NCBI GenBank assembly: GCA_018065085.1
Contig: JAGHUA010000039.1
Coordinates: 35,837-99,836, forward strand
Direction of reading: 5' to 3'
From: Candidatus Liminaster caballi
Lineage (GTDB): Bacteria > Bacteroidota > Bacteroidia > Bacteroidales > UBA3663
DNA length: 64,000 nt
Shown here: in pieces, positions 36,301 to 44,941 of the stretch
How the letters are laid out: the number at the start of each line of letters is the position of its first letter
Position numbering within the stretch: the stretch's first letter is position 1
Position numbers and translations under genes: made by a program
The notes under the pieces: generated by a model
What the model was told of the DNA's origin: nothing
The model's input: only the letters and a program-made list of their open reading frames with translations
Databases searched by the model: none

Positions 36301-36628
36301 AGCAAGTGGATTCTACCCTGATTTCATCCTCTGGCTTTCGAAAGGAGAGACGCAACATGTTGTGTTCATCGATCCAAAAGGAATCCGAAACCTCAAGAAA
36401 GGATTCCAGAATGAAAAGATTATGCTATTCAGGTATCTCAAAGAAACGCTGGCTCCTACATTGAATGATCCGAACCTAATTCTCGATAGCTACATAATCA
36501 GTAATACTCCACAAAGTGAAATTGATTGGTGGAGCAAAGAATCGGATAAGACCTGCTTGGACTATCATGTTCTTTTTCAGGATCAGAAAGGATATGTAGG
36601 CAGAATGATTGACAGAATATTATCGTAG
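33371..36628 (+). CDS. Type III Res-like DEAD/DEAH helicase-endonuclease
   Basis: 1085 residues. Walker A ATGSGKT at 162-168, DEGH box at 264-267 (LVLVDEGHKG), motif III-like YSATF, motif VI in LFGRGVRLKG. The C-terminus carries a PD-(D/E)xK nuclease: D984 in FYPDFILW and D1001-P-K1003 in FIDPKG. All catalytic positions are present. Pairs with the Mod protein as the cutting subunit. It is the last gene of the SNF2-Mod-Res run and ends immediately before the hairpin array. Neither the TRD-like AT shift nor any frame break occurs here. Confidence 0.9.
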   Translation: MAKKTKEQIGKLQNALVLFKYILWLFGCKDLEALSRNLKDAALEGLEDDGYSTKFHTALRSHLYADHFTKEQLAQYDQNIVAHTKEINEKRGVDEEIKWKYYQYLSLLFTEIYLDKYFSNPDKLCDELNSFLFDEFNQRAETWHEVEPFKVEDLNKLAFWCATGSGKTLLMHINVKQYLYYARKHNAKKLNRIIILTPNEGLSNQHLDELATSNMTAELFSKKASDMFRGETIEIIDINKLADKDGDKTVAVDSFEGNNLVLVDEGHKGSSGKVWLDYREKLTSQGFSFEYSATFGQAIAALSDKERKGKLSEYGKATLFDYSYRYFYRDGFGKDYRIMNMDDWNDDELLSMYMTAYLMCLYEQMLVYRSNPDVERKFLIAKPLGIFVGGSVTAVRMDNKRKVSDVVQVLKFLQEFVVERTRFCTYVRRLLDPNDGVKDKEGKSIFAYSFRMIKKGLKPEHEQEFAEGLYSRILSELFHCNISGAHLHLDRQKGDDGEIGLRIGTSKHFGVINVGDSAELLKLCEEQGFECHTPDFGKMSLFDTISDSDSPICLLIGSKKFTEGWSCWRVSAMGLMNIGRSEGSEIIQLFGRGVRLKGYCHSLKRSNSLDACYQNENIPEGLTTIETLNIFGIRADYMAEFKKYLEDEGLPTNDQEFEKFEFVTDKLLPERLRVIRLKDGYDFKKDVVLNEVRLQEMQKKVHFKLDWRPKVDALLSDKLRKSSSGVVMDSPTHFEKKHLVLLDWNKIFFAIERMKNERSWYNMELSVPLLQSLMGMNCYDEFAPVWYDLLIPEEEMRFTDFGRNVENWEEIVITLLRGYIDQAYKKSKGHYESQYMEVVELTADDPNYISEYVVEVRRDQEEVIGKLRELKEKIESGNLDKDFMIEPRVFEALVFDRHLYKPLMYLLDKDKNGHRPFIDPETDEKLVKISPVPLNVGEHTFVRDLREYCNEQQDKKLKDWNVYLLRNESRKGIGFFEASGFYPDFILWLSKGETQHVVFIDPKGIRNLKKGFQNEKIMLFRYLKETLAPTLNDPNLILDSYIISNTPQSEIDWWSKESDKTCLDYHVLFQDQKGYVGRMIDRILS

Positions 36629-36643
36629 CGAAAGATAAAAAAT

Positions 36644-37020
36644 CCCAAGCAAAACCTCTTCCTAAGACTTCGGAAGACCAAAAATAATGTTCCGGGCATT
36701 TCCTAAGAGTTGGGAAGTCCCCGGAACAATATTTTTAGCATTTCCAGAAAGCTGGAAGTCCTCAGAACAATGTTCCGAGCATTTCCAGAAACCTGGAAAT
36801 CCAAATGAAACTTTCGGCAGGACTTCCTAAGAGTTGGGAAGTCCAAATGAAACTTTCGGCAGGACTTCCTAAGAGTTGGGAAGTCCAAATGAAACTTTCT
36901 CCAGCACTTCCAAAGAGTTGGGAAATCCAAATGAAATTTTCTCCGGCATTTCCTAAGAGTTAGGAAATCCAAAAGAAAGTTTCTCCAGCATTTCCTAAGA
37001 GTTGGGAAATCCAAATGAAA
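36644..37020 (+). repeat. Nine-unit hairpin tandem array, 42-bp period
   Basis: Begins with CCCAAGCAAAACC, then nine units of an imperfect palindrome (type CTTCCTAAGAGTTGGGAAG, variants TTTCCAGAAACCTGGAAA) plus TCC, each followed by a 20-base linker. The first three linkers contain AACAATGTTCC-like sequence, the rest AAATGAAACTTTC. Linkers are themselves repeated, unlike CRISPR spacers. Read on the minus strand it gives a repetitive peptide of the type DFPTLRKSCRKFHL; I treat that as a by-product. A three-unit relative with the same lead-in lies at 9462-9570. Confidence 0.85.
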
Positions 37021-37024
37021 CTTT

Positions 37025-37188
37025 TTCGACCTGTACGGTTAAACTCAAAACAGATATTTATGATAAAATTTATGGTAAATTCATGGCAAATTTATGTTGC
37101 GCCGCAGGCAATATCTATTATTTGAACACAAATTATCATAAATTGTCCACGAATCAGTTCATAAATTATTTCATCCGTACAGGTCGAA
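37025..37188. mobile_element. MITE-like foldback element, 14-bp terminal inverted repeats
   Basis: TTCGACCTGTACGG (37025-37038) is exactly inverted at 37175-37188. Inner AT-rich arms also pair (ATTTATGATAA with TTATCATAAAT). Flanks carry ACTTT on both sides, a possible target duplication. It is non-coding and 164 bp long. It ends 12 bp from the sprA stop, so it may also act as the sprA terminator. Confidence 0.5.
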
Positions 37189-37200
37189 CTTTCTCGTGTT

Positions 37201-40200
37201 TTATCGAGTCAGCGAGAAGCTGAGGGTCATGCCGAAGTCGGTGTTGATGGTCGGGTAGGAAGTAGAGATAAGCGGAGTGTTGATCTGCTTCTGCCAGTAG
37301 AACTTGAAGGTGAGCATGCGCGAGAACTGATAGTCGGCAGAGAAGTTGATGTTCCATGCCTTATTGCCAGATGTGGCCTCGCTGTAGGCATCCTCAATCT
37401 TGCGAAGGATGGCAAGCTGGTTCTTGTGGGTGATGTCGAGCTTGAGGTTGAGGTCGTGAGACGTCTTGGCAGTTTGGTTCTGTGTAGGGAGACCGATCTT
37501 GGTGCCGAACTCAACAATCTTATAGCCAACGCCGACGGTCAGATCCTTCGAGATATTCTCGACAATCTGTGCAGCCGACATGTTGAGCGATACGGAACGT
37601 GTGTGCTTATATTCCGTCTTGACCGAGACGCCATTGTTCATCGTGGCATTCACTCCGGCCAGAGGCGCAAAACTCTCGGAGAGTGTGACGGTGCTGATGT
37701 CGAACTCGGTGCTCGGCACAGGACAGTCGGCAGCGACATCGAGCATGAAGCCGAGACCTTCGGAGTTCTGTGCGAAATTGGTGTACGACTGATAACTGCC
37801 CACAGAGTATGTGCAGGTGTAGGCATGGCTGAGGTTGAGAGTCTTGAAATACTCCGAGAGCTTAGGGAAGAGCTGGAGAAGACCGTCGTACTGCACCTTC
37901 CAGTTAGGCAGTGTCTTGAGCATGTCAGGGAAGGCCGAGAGGCTCACCTTATCTGCCGATCCACCCATATAGGCAGCAATGAATGCAGGCACGAGGACGT
38001 CGCTGGAGTTGAGACGCGAACCGCCGTCGGCAGCATTGTATGGCATGCCGGCATACTGCGGATAGCCAGTCATAAAGCCGCCTTCAGGATATTTGGCGCC
38101 CTGATAGCGAGACATCTGACGCTCGTAGATCTTCTGGCGGTTGCTGACCATCTCCTGGAACGCACGGCTGCTGTAGCGGTCTTTGGCCTTACCGCTGCCG
38201 AAGCTCGAACCGAGTGCGATGGTGGTCATCTGGAACGAACCGCTCTTGGTGATGGCGAGGTCGTCGAACATAAACTGATGTGACTGTTTCTGACTGTGTT
38301 TCCAAGTGCCTGTAAGGTTGATCTTAAGACCAGGCAGAGGCTCGATGGTGGCACCGTAGCTCATGTCGCGCGTCTCGTTATAGACGGCAGGAGTGGTGAG
38401 CGAGTCATTGACAAAGAGCCAGTCGTTCTCAATAGCCTTGCGTGTGAAATCCTCGCCGCCCTCAAAGCCGAAGGCAAAGCCGAGACCAGGTGCAAGCGAC
38501 GAACCGGAGTTGTTTTGTCCGAAGAAGTCGCCCGAGTTGAGTCGGTAGGACGGCAGATAGGTGTTGAGCGAATACTTGTAGCTGAAGTTGACGTTGCGCA
38601 CCATCATCATGCCACGGGCAGCCACCTGTAGGTTCTTGTACCAACGGAGATCGTCGAGCGGAGTGTCGGCCTTGATGACGAGGTCGAGCTTGACGCTGTC
38701 CTTGAGATGGATGCGGATGCTGTTGGCATCGACTCTCTTTGTGCTGGTGAGCGTGTAGGCCTTGCCTGTGTCTGGATTCTTGGCCGAGATAATGAGACGG
38801 CGTGTGTTGAGGTTGTGTCTGAGTTCAATGACGGTGTCGCCAACGGCTATGATGGTTTTCTTGAATTCCTTAGGCTTCTTGTTGGTAGTCGGGCGTTTAG
38901 GCGTAACCTTGGCGTTGAGCTTGCCATTGCGCGGAGTCTGCTTCTTGAAGCGTTCGTTGACCTTCTTGAGGAACGGCGACTTGTTGTAGAGTGTCTCAAG
39001 GTTGAACTTGAGGTCGCCCTGCCAGCTGCCCTGATTCTGGAGCACACCGCCGGTCTCTGTGTCCTTGTCGATACGTGTGCCGCGCTGCCATTCGTACGTG
39101 CCTTTGTACTTGGCAGTGGCTGTAACCCAGTCGGTCCATGTGAGTTTGTTGATCGGGATGTTCCATGTGGCATCGAACGTCTGGTTGTAATCGACCGGAG
39201 TGCCCAGTTTCCAGAGCTGCATGCCGATGGTGTCCTTCCAGGCTTCAAACTCGTCAGGGTAGAGGTTCTTGTTGACAGGTGCATCAGGCTCGTCAATGCG
39301 TGCATTGGTGGCGCTGTTGAAGTTGAGCTTGATGGTCTTGGTAAGATCCCATGCGATGGCAGTCTGACGCAGCCATGTGAACGTCTTGGAATAGGTGACA
39401 GGGATGGTGTAGTCGCTCTCATAGGTCTCGATGTTGCGCAGCTGTTCCTCGTGATAGGTGCGGTTCCAGTTGCTCGACATGGAGATGCTGTTAGGCAACC
39501 AGTTGAGTTGGAAGTCGGTGAGGATGCGCTGGCGTTTCTTGTTCGATGCACCCTTGGTGGCCTTTGGTTCATTGGCCTTGGCTCCGTCAGGAACGTTCTT
39601 AGGTTTGTTGGCAGGGTTCTGTGCCCCGACGTTCTTGCCGGTATTGCCGTTGCCATCCTTCTTGTTCGACCATGGCTGCCATGGGGTGAAGAACGGACTC
39701 CACTGGTAGTTGACCGATGCCTTGTAGTTGTCATCATGCTCGTACTCGGTGGTTGGATCGTGAGAGACCTTGCGGTTTTGCGAGTAGCTCAGAGACAGGT
39801 TGGCAGGATCCCAAGGCTTGGAATGCTTGCTCTTGACATCGAACTTCATGCCAGAGATGGAGAGCGATGTGGTCTCATCGACCGTCTGCGTGAGGGCACG
39901 GATAGAATCGCGCTGACGTTCGGTGTGATATGATTCGAGTGTTTCCTCAAGCAGAAGATCCTCGTTGTAAGGGTCGTACTTAGGCGTGGTGACGGCCTTG
40001 CTGCGGCTGTAGTAGAACGGCGCAGTGAGCTTGATCTGCTGTGGCAGCCACTTGCCGAGGTCGGTTTGTCCGCTGACCGAGTATTCCCAGTCCTCGGTGA
40101 GCGAACGCTGTGCGGCACTCTGGTCGATGTTGCCCCAGCCTACAGAGGTGTAGTTGCCCGAAGCGTTGAGCGTGGCGATGTCAGAGACGCGCAGTGTGGC

Positions 40201-43200
40201 GCTGCCCTTGGCTGCCCAGCCTCCGTCCTCGTCGATGCCGTTCATGCGAAGTTCGTTGACCCAAACCTTGCCGCTCTTGACGGTCTTGCCATTGTTGCGC
40301 ACACCGATCATGATGACACTGACCTCGCTGAGCGTAGGATTACCGATGACGGTGAGTCGGTTGCCATGGCTCTGGTCATCGTACTTGCTGTAAGGCGTAG
40401 TGAACGACACGGTGGAGAGGTCGCGCTGCTTCTCGGAATTACGTTCCTTCTTGAGAGTGGTGAGCTTGGACAGGGCGAGGTCGATCATGTTCTCGTCTGG
40501 CCAGACGCGGCGGCGGTCGTTCATACTATTATTATTATATGTACCCGGCTGCGTGAGGCGAAGAGGCACCTCATACTCGTAGTAGTTGTCCTTATAGTCC
40601 GATCCGAGGCGGAGGAACACGCTCAGTTCGCCGTCCGAGAGGTTGGTCTCGTTATTGACCAATGCCTCGGCATGGACAAAGAGTTGGATGTTGTCATACT
40701 GGCGCATGTCCATGCCCGAGTTCTTATATACAGCCACGGCATCGTGCGGTTCGAGGTCGCTGACCGACAGGACCATGGCCTGCTCGTTGAGCTGGGTGCT
40801 TGTGCTTTGTCCTGGATCGACGATACGGTCAACGCCGGGAGGCAGGACGTAGTTGACAGGGAACGAACCTGCATTCTCCTCGATATTGACGGTCGATGTG
40901 GCAAGCTGACCGGTGCCGGCAGCGCTGTAACCGCGTTCGACAAGGCTGGCAGCTGTGTAGTTGCGCCAATCGCTGCGCACGAGTTCGAGGGTGGCAAAAC
41001 GCAGGGTCTGTTCCTGATGCCATCCAGTCATGAACATACGCATGAAGCGGATTGACTTGAAGTTCTGTATGCTGCCCACCTTTCGGTCGTACTCCTTGAT
41101 AGGGATACGGAACTGATACCACTTGACCTTCGAGCGCTTGCCATTGCGCAGGGCTACGACAGCCTCACTGACGCTCTCGATATGGTTGCTGCCCACTACC
41201 ATGTCCTCTGGACGGAGCGAGATATGGTACTGGAAATAACGCTCGTACTCGTTGAGCGTGTTATCGTTGTTGATGTCCTCGACGTCAGGCGTAGAACGCG
41301 ACGCTGTGGCGTATGACTCAGGACTCTCATCTGTGCTGCGAGAGTTGCCCTCAGTGCCGTTGTAGTGCTTGTATCGGTCGAGGATGGAAATGCGGTCACG
41401 GTCGTAGTCAGAACCTCGGAAGTAATGGAAATCATCGCCTGCAGGGTCGTTGACAGGCGAATATGGGTCGGCCTGCCAACGTGACAGAGTCTCACTGCTG
41501 ACCTTGCCGATGACGGCATTCATATAGTTCTGATAGGTAGGGAACTGCTTCTCGTTGTCGCTGCTGAGACCGTTGAGACCAACGTCCTGGTTCTTGCGGC
41601 TGCCAGCAGTGTTGTCGAACGCATAGACAGTGGATGAACGGCGAGCCACACGTCCCCAAACCGTAGAGGTAGAGTAGAGCGTGTCGCCATCGGCATCAAG
41701 TCCGTTCTCAAAGCTCTTCATGCCATCCTTCAGAATATCCTCCGAGATCTCGCCGAGGTTGAAGTAGAGGTCGCCGCCCGGACCGACAGGCAGGGCATTG
41801 CCATCGGCATCCTCATTGACGGCAAACGGATCCATGAGCCAGAACTCAATGTACTCATAGTTGGCATTCTCAAAGTTGGTGACATCCATCTTGCGCATGA
41901 TGCCGCCCCATCGCTTCTCGGGATTGATAAGACGACCGTCGCTGTCGATGCCGTCGGCGTCGAGGTTGTAAGGGCCGCGCTCGTTAGGATAGAACGTGAG
42001 GTTGAGCACGTCGAGGATGCCGGTCTCGCCGTATGTGAGTTCCTTGTTCGGATAGATCTCGTCGTAGTTGACCTGACGCACGCGGTGGTCGGAGAGCTGG
42101 GCGAGGTCGTTCTTGATGTGGCCGGGAGTCATGCTCGAAGACTGCGACGTGAACATACGGTCGATGGTGTACCACGAGAGGAGCGCACGGTTCTTTCCGT
42201 AGTCTATATTGTTGCTCAGCGATGCCTCTGGGAAGAGACTGCCGGCAGCATCGTCGTATGGAGTGGATGCCAGCTGCCACATCGATGCTGATGAGATGTC
42301 GGTAGGAGTCTCAGAGTTCTCAAAGTCATCGATATAGACGTTGCCTGAGTTGCCAATCTGGTCGTTGTGACCTGCCACGAGTTGGGCAAACTCTCCCTGT
42401 ATGGCGATATTGGACGGAGCTGTGGCCTTGACCCAGGGAATGGCTCCAACGGCATTGGTGAGCCACATGAAGTCCTTGTTCCACTTGAAGTTGATGCCAT
42501 ACATCGTGTTGTTGATCGGAATCTCAGCGTTGGTGACCTTCTTGGTGAGCGGCTTCTCGTGGAGGTTGAGCACGGTGGCACCGAATGAGATGTCCTTGCT
42601 GACCTCGTACTGGAGGTCAACGCCCATCATCGTCTTGCGCTGCATTGAGAAGGTGGTCTGATCCTCAAGCGAGACGTTGACGGCCGTACCGCTCTCGATG
42701 ATGCTCTCGTTGAGAATGGTGACGATGCCCATGCTGTAATCGACGGTATAGTCACTGTTCTCAACCAGGGTAGCGCCGCCGGCTGTGACAACCACCGAAC
42801 CTCGTGCGACGTTTGTGGCACCAAGGGCAATCTCAGCGCCGCTCGATGCGACGTATTCGCCCTTGAGTCGGAACTTGTTCTTCTCTGCAATCTGTTCTGC
42901 CACGGTGAGCGTCGAGTCATAGAGTTCCTGATAGCAGTATCGGTTGGCAAGAGCCTCACTGCCAAGCTGGGCGGCGAGGTGACTGCCGAACGGTTCGACC
43001 ACAGGGAAGATGATTCGGCCGGTGGCGGTATTGACCGTATAGCCGTTGACAAAGTCGAACTGACCGTCGCTGTGGCTCTCCTCGTTGGCGTTGAGACGGT
43101 CGAGGTTCATGACCTTGATGAGCAGCTGCTGGGCTATAGGTCCGTCGTTGATGAAGTTGGTATAGACGCCTACGGTATCGCTCATATACTGGATCTGCAG

Positions 43201-44811
43201 GCGGAAATCCTTCTTCTGGAGGTTGGTGACGCCGAGCGAGTAGATGTTCTTCATCATAAGGTCCCAGAGTGGAGTCTGCGGATTGCCCTCGGTGGCCTTG
43301 AGCAGTTTGACGACGAGCGTTTGTGTGGTGTTGCCGGCATTGTCGCCTGCAAACTCGCCCACCTGATAGGTCTTGCCACCCATCGTGTATTGGAAGGCAA
43401 CCGCAAGCACCATGTCGTCATCAAGTTTGGTCTTGAGCGAGATATAGCCAAGTGCGCGGTTGAGTGTATATTCGCTCGACGACAGCATTCGGGCCGATTC
43501 GACCTTCTCAAAATCGCGTCCGCCTCGTACACCCTGTGACTCAAGGGCATCCATTGTAGTGGTGACACTGGTGATGTCGCGTATGCCGCTGTATTGTTGT
43601 GAGATAGTCTGATAGAGGTTGTTGGCCTTATTGTCGGGAAGGAGGTTCGAACCGCCGCTCCACATTGGGTTGCCGATCTTGCCGGCCTCGCCGAGATCCA
43701 TGAAGGCAAGGATGTTGCGGGCGTTGTCGAACGAACCCTTCTTGTTGGTGACCCAGACCTCAATCTTGCTGATCTCCACGCCGCTGGCTATGAGTGGAAG
43801 GTGCGACATGTTGCGGTCGTAGGTGTCGCGGAAGAACTGGGCGAGGAAGAAGTGACGGTTCTCGTCATACTCATCGGCCATGATCTCGAACTGGCGCTTG
43901 GTGGAACCGCCCTTGCTCGATACCGACTTGGACGTGGATTCCTGCTTGGCAAGGAGTGCGGTGATATTGAGTTTGCCGAACTTCAGCTTAGTCTTGAAGC
44001 CAAACAGTGCCTGACCGGCCTTGATGAGCGAGTTGCCGGTGGTCATCGACACATTACCTGCCTCGATATTCTGAATGATCTCGTCCTCGTCGCCCTGATA
44101 GGCGAGTTTGAACTGGTTTGCATCGAAGTCAAAGGCCGACTCGGTGTTGTACGACAGATTGAACGACATCTTCGATCCGACCGTAGCGTTCATGTTGAGC
44201 TGGATGTTCTCCTGGAAGTCGAAGATCTTCTGGTCGCGGGCTCGTTCGGAGAGGGTAGGGTTGTCTATCTTATTGCGCTTCATACCCATGCTCAGACTTG
44301 CCGAACCCTGAGTCTTGACACGTATTCCTCCCTTGCCGAAGATCTTCTCGGCAGGACCGAGGCTGTATTGCATGTCGAGCAGGTCAAAACCGTTGCCGCC
44401 CTCATAGCTCTCAAACTCCTTGTTGTTCTGGTTGCGGAAATATGCTGCACGTACGGCTCGTTCGGTGTAGTTGAGATATTCCTGACGGCTGAGCGGCAGT
44501 GTAGGTCCAATCTGCTGATTGCCCACCATGGTGCGAATCAGGTATCGGTCGTTCTTCCAGTCATACTCAATCTCGTCCTTGACGTTCGATGGCGTGCGGA
44601 GGTCGCCCGGATGGGTCTGCAGTTTCTCGTCGGTATTATCGGTCGATGTATGTGCAACACCAAACCTCGCCTCACCCTCGGCGTGTGTGTCGAAGGCAAT
44701 ATCATCGTCCGTTTCGGTTACATCCACCTCGTTCTGCGCCACGGTTACTGCCGTGCCGAGAACGCATAGGATGAGCGTCATGACGAATCTCTGGAGGTTT
44801 GATAACTGCAT
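37201..44811 (-). CDS. sprA: SprA/Sov outer-membrane translocon of the type IX secretion system
   Basis: 2536 residues, the expected size for SprA. A signal peptide (MQLSNLQRFVMTLILCVLGTAVTVAQ) precedes an enormous 36-strand barrel (known for the family) through which T9SS cargo leaves the cell. Family landmarks: IRVKTQGSASLSMGMKRNKIDNPTLSERAR near residue 170, NVYIDDFENSETPTDI and a strand-rich C-terminus ending LSFSLTR. A low-complexity insert rich in Asn, Lys and Pro (KKDGNGNTGKN...) lies near residue 1700. No other T9SS gene is in the window. Long open frames on the opposite strand are compositional shadows. Confidence 0.93.
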   Translation of the reverse strand: MQLSNLQRFVMTLILCVLGTAVTVAQNEVDVTETDDDIAFDTHAEGEARFGVAHTSTDNTDEKLQTHPGDLRTPSNVKDEIEYDWKNDRYLIRTMVGNQQIGPTLPLSRQEYLNYTERAVRAAYFRNQNNKEFESYEGGNGFDLLDMQYSLGPAEKIFGKGGIRVKTQGSASLSMGMKRNKIDNPTLSERARDQKIFDFQENIQLNMNATVGSKMSFNLSYNTESAFDFDANQFKLAYQGDEDEIIQNIEAGNVSMTTGNSLIKAGQALFGFKTKLKFGKLNITALLAKQESTSKSVSSKGGSTKRQFEIMADEYDENRHFFLAQFFRDTYDRNMSHLPLIASGVEISKIEVWVTNKKGSFDNARNILAFMDLGEAGKIGNPMWSGGSNLLPDNKANNLYQTISQQYSGIRDITSVTTTMDALESQGVRGGRDFEKVESARMLSSSEYTLNRALGYISLKTKLDDDMVLAVAFQYTMGGKTYQVGEFAGDNAGNTTQTLVVKLLKATEGNPQTPLWDLMMKNIYSLGVTNLQKKDFRLQIQYMSDTVGVYTNFINDGPIAQQLLIKVMNLDRLNANEESHSDGQFDFVNGYTVNTATGRIIFPVVEPFGSHLAAQLGSEALANRYCYQELYDSTLTVAEQIAEKNKFRLKGEYVASSGAEIALGATNVARGSVVVTAGGATLVENSDYTVDYSMGIVTILNESIIESGTAVNVSLEDQTTFSMQRKTMMGVDLQYEVSKDISFGATVLNLHEKPLTKKVTNAEIPINNTMYGINFKWNKDFMWLTNAVGAIPWVKATAPSNIAIQGEFAQLVAGHNDQIGNSGNVYIDDFENSETPTDISSASMWQLASTPYDDAAGSLFPEASLSNNIDYGKNRALLSWYTIDRMFTSQSSSMTPGHIKNDLAQLSDHRVRQVNYDEIYPNKELTYGETGILDVLNLTFYPNERGPYNLDADGIDSDGRLINPEKRWGGIMRKMDVTNFENANYEYIEFWLMDPFAVNEDADGNALPVGPGGDLYFNLGEISEDILKDGMKSFENGLDADGDTLYSTSTVWGRVARRSSTVYAFDNTAGSRKNQDVGLNGLSSDNEKQFPTYQNYMNAVIGKVSSETLSRWQADPYSPVNDPAGDDFHYFRGSDYDRDRISILDRYKHYNGTEGNSRSTDESPESYATASRSTPDVEDINNDNTLNEYERYFQYHISLRPEDMVVGSNHIESVSEAVVALRNGKRSKVKWYQFRIPIKEYDRKVGSIQNFKSIRFMRMFMTGWHQEQTLRFATLELVRSDWRNYTAASLVERGYSAAGTGQLATSTVNIEENAGSFPVNYVLPPGVDRIVDPGQSTSTQLNEQAMVLSVSDLEPHDAVAVYKNSGMDMRQYDNIQLFVHAEALVNNETNLSDGELSVFLRLGSDYKDNYYEYEVPLRLTQPGTYNNNSMNDRRRVWPDENMIDLALSKLTTLKKERNSEKQRDLSTVSFTTPYSKYDDQSHGNRLTVIGNPTLSEVSVIMIGVRNNGKTVKSGKVWVNELRMNGIDEDGGWAAKGSATLRVSDIATLNASGNYTSVGWGNIDQSAAQRSLTEDWEYSVSGQTDLGKWLPQQIKLTAPFYYSRSKAVTTPKYDPYNEDLLLEETLESYHTERQRDSIRALTQTVDETTSLSISGMKFDVKSKHSKPWDPANLSLSYSQNRKVSHDPTTEYEHDDNYKASVNYQWSPFFTPWQPWSNKKDGNGNTGKNVGAQNPANKPKNVPDGAKANEPKATKGASNKKRQRILTDFQLNWLPNSISMSSNWNRTYHEEQLRNIETYESDYTIPVTYSKTFTWLRQTAIAWDLTKTIKLNFNSATNARIDEPDAPVNKNLYPDEFEAWKDTIGMQLWKLGTPVDYNQTFDATWNIPINKLTWTDWVTATAKYKGTYEWQRGTRIDKDTETGGVLQNQGSWQGDLKFNLETLYNKSPFLKKVNERFKKQTPRNGKLNAKVTPKRPTTNKKPKEFKKTIIAVGDTVIELRHNLNTRRLIISAKNPDTGKAYTLTSTKRVDANSIRIHLKDSVKLDLVIKADTPLDDLRWYKNLQVAARGMMMVRNVNFSYKYSLNTYLPSYRLNSGDFFGQNNSGSSLAPGLGFAFGFEGGEDFTRKAIENDWLFVNDSLTTPAVYNETRDMSYGATIEPLPGLKINLTGTWKHSQKQSHQFMFDDLAITKSGSFQMTTIALGSSFGSGKAKDRYSSRAFQEMVSNRQKIYERQMSRYQGAKYPEGGFMTGYPQYAGMPYNAADGGSRLNSSDVLVPAFIAAYMGGSADKVSLSAFPDMLKTLPNWKVQYDGLLQLFPKLSEYFKTLNLSHAYTCTYSVGSYQSYTNFAQNSEGLGFMLDVAADCPVPSTEFDISTVTLSESFAPLAGVNATMNNGVSVKTEYKHTRSVSLNMSAAQIVENISKDLTVGVGYKIVEFGTKIGLPTQNQTAKTSHDLNLKLDITHKNQLAILRKIEDAYSEATSGNKAWNINFSADYQFSRMLTFKFYWQKQINTPLISTSYPTINTDFGMTLSFSLTR

Positions 44812-44889
44812 ATTTTTCGCGCGTAATGTATTTAAATAACGTGTTTCTATATTTATTATTGCATGGGGCGAAGAATTTTAGTCATTTTG

Positions 44890-44921
44890 TTTGGCAATTT
44901 CAACAAAACTCATTACCTTTG
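44890..44921 (+). promoter_or_regulatory. Promoter for the 44.9-50.2 kb gene run
   Basis: TTTG (44890-44893), 20 bases, then TACCTTTG (44914-44921); 20 bases before the ATG at 44942. Confidence 0.7.
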
Positions 44922-44941
44922 CGCGTCTAATCAATACCGAT

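Noticed and set aside
36703..37014. Minus-strand ORF encoding a repetitive 103-residue peptide
   Set aside because: It arises from the hairpin array read in one frame; period 14 residues equals the 42-bp DNA repeat, and there is no promoter box or conserved domain.
36644..37020. CRISPR array
   Set aside because: Repeat and linker are regularly spaced, but the linkers are near-copies of each other, repeats are divergent, and no cas gene is present.
37426..44839. Long plus-strand ORFs opposite sprA (285, 408, 329, 322 residues)
   Set aside because: They mirror sprA codon composition, lack promoters and recognisable motifs, and overlap a complete, well-identified gene.
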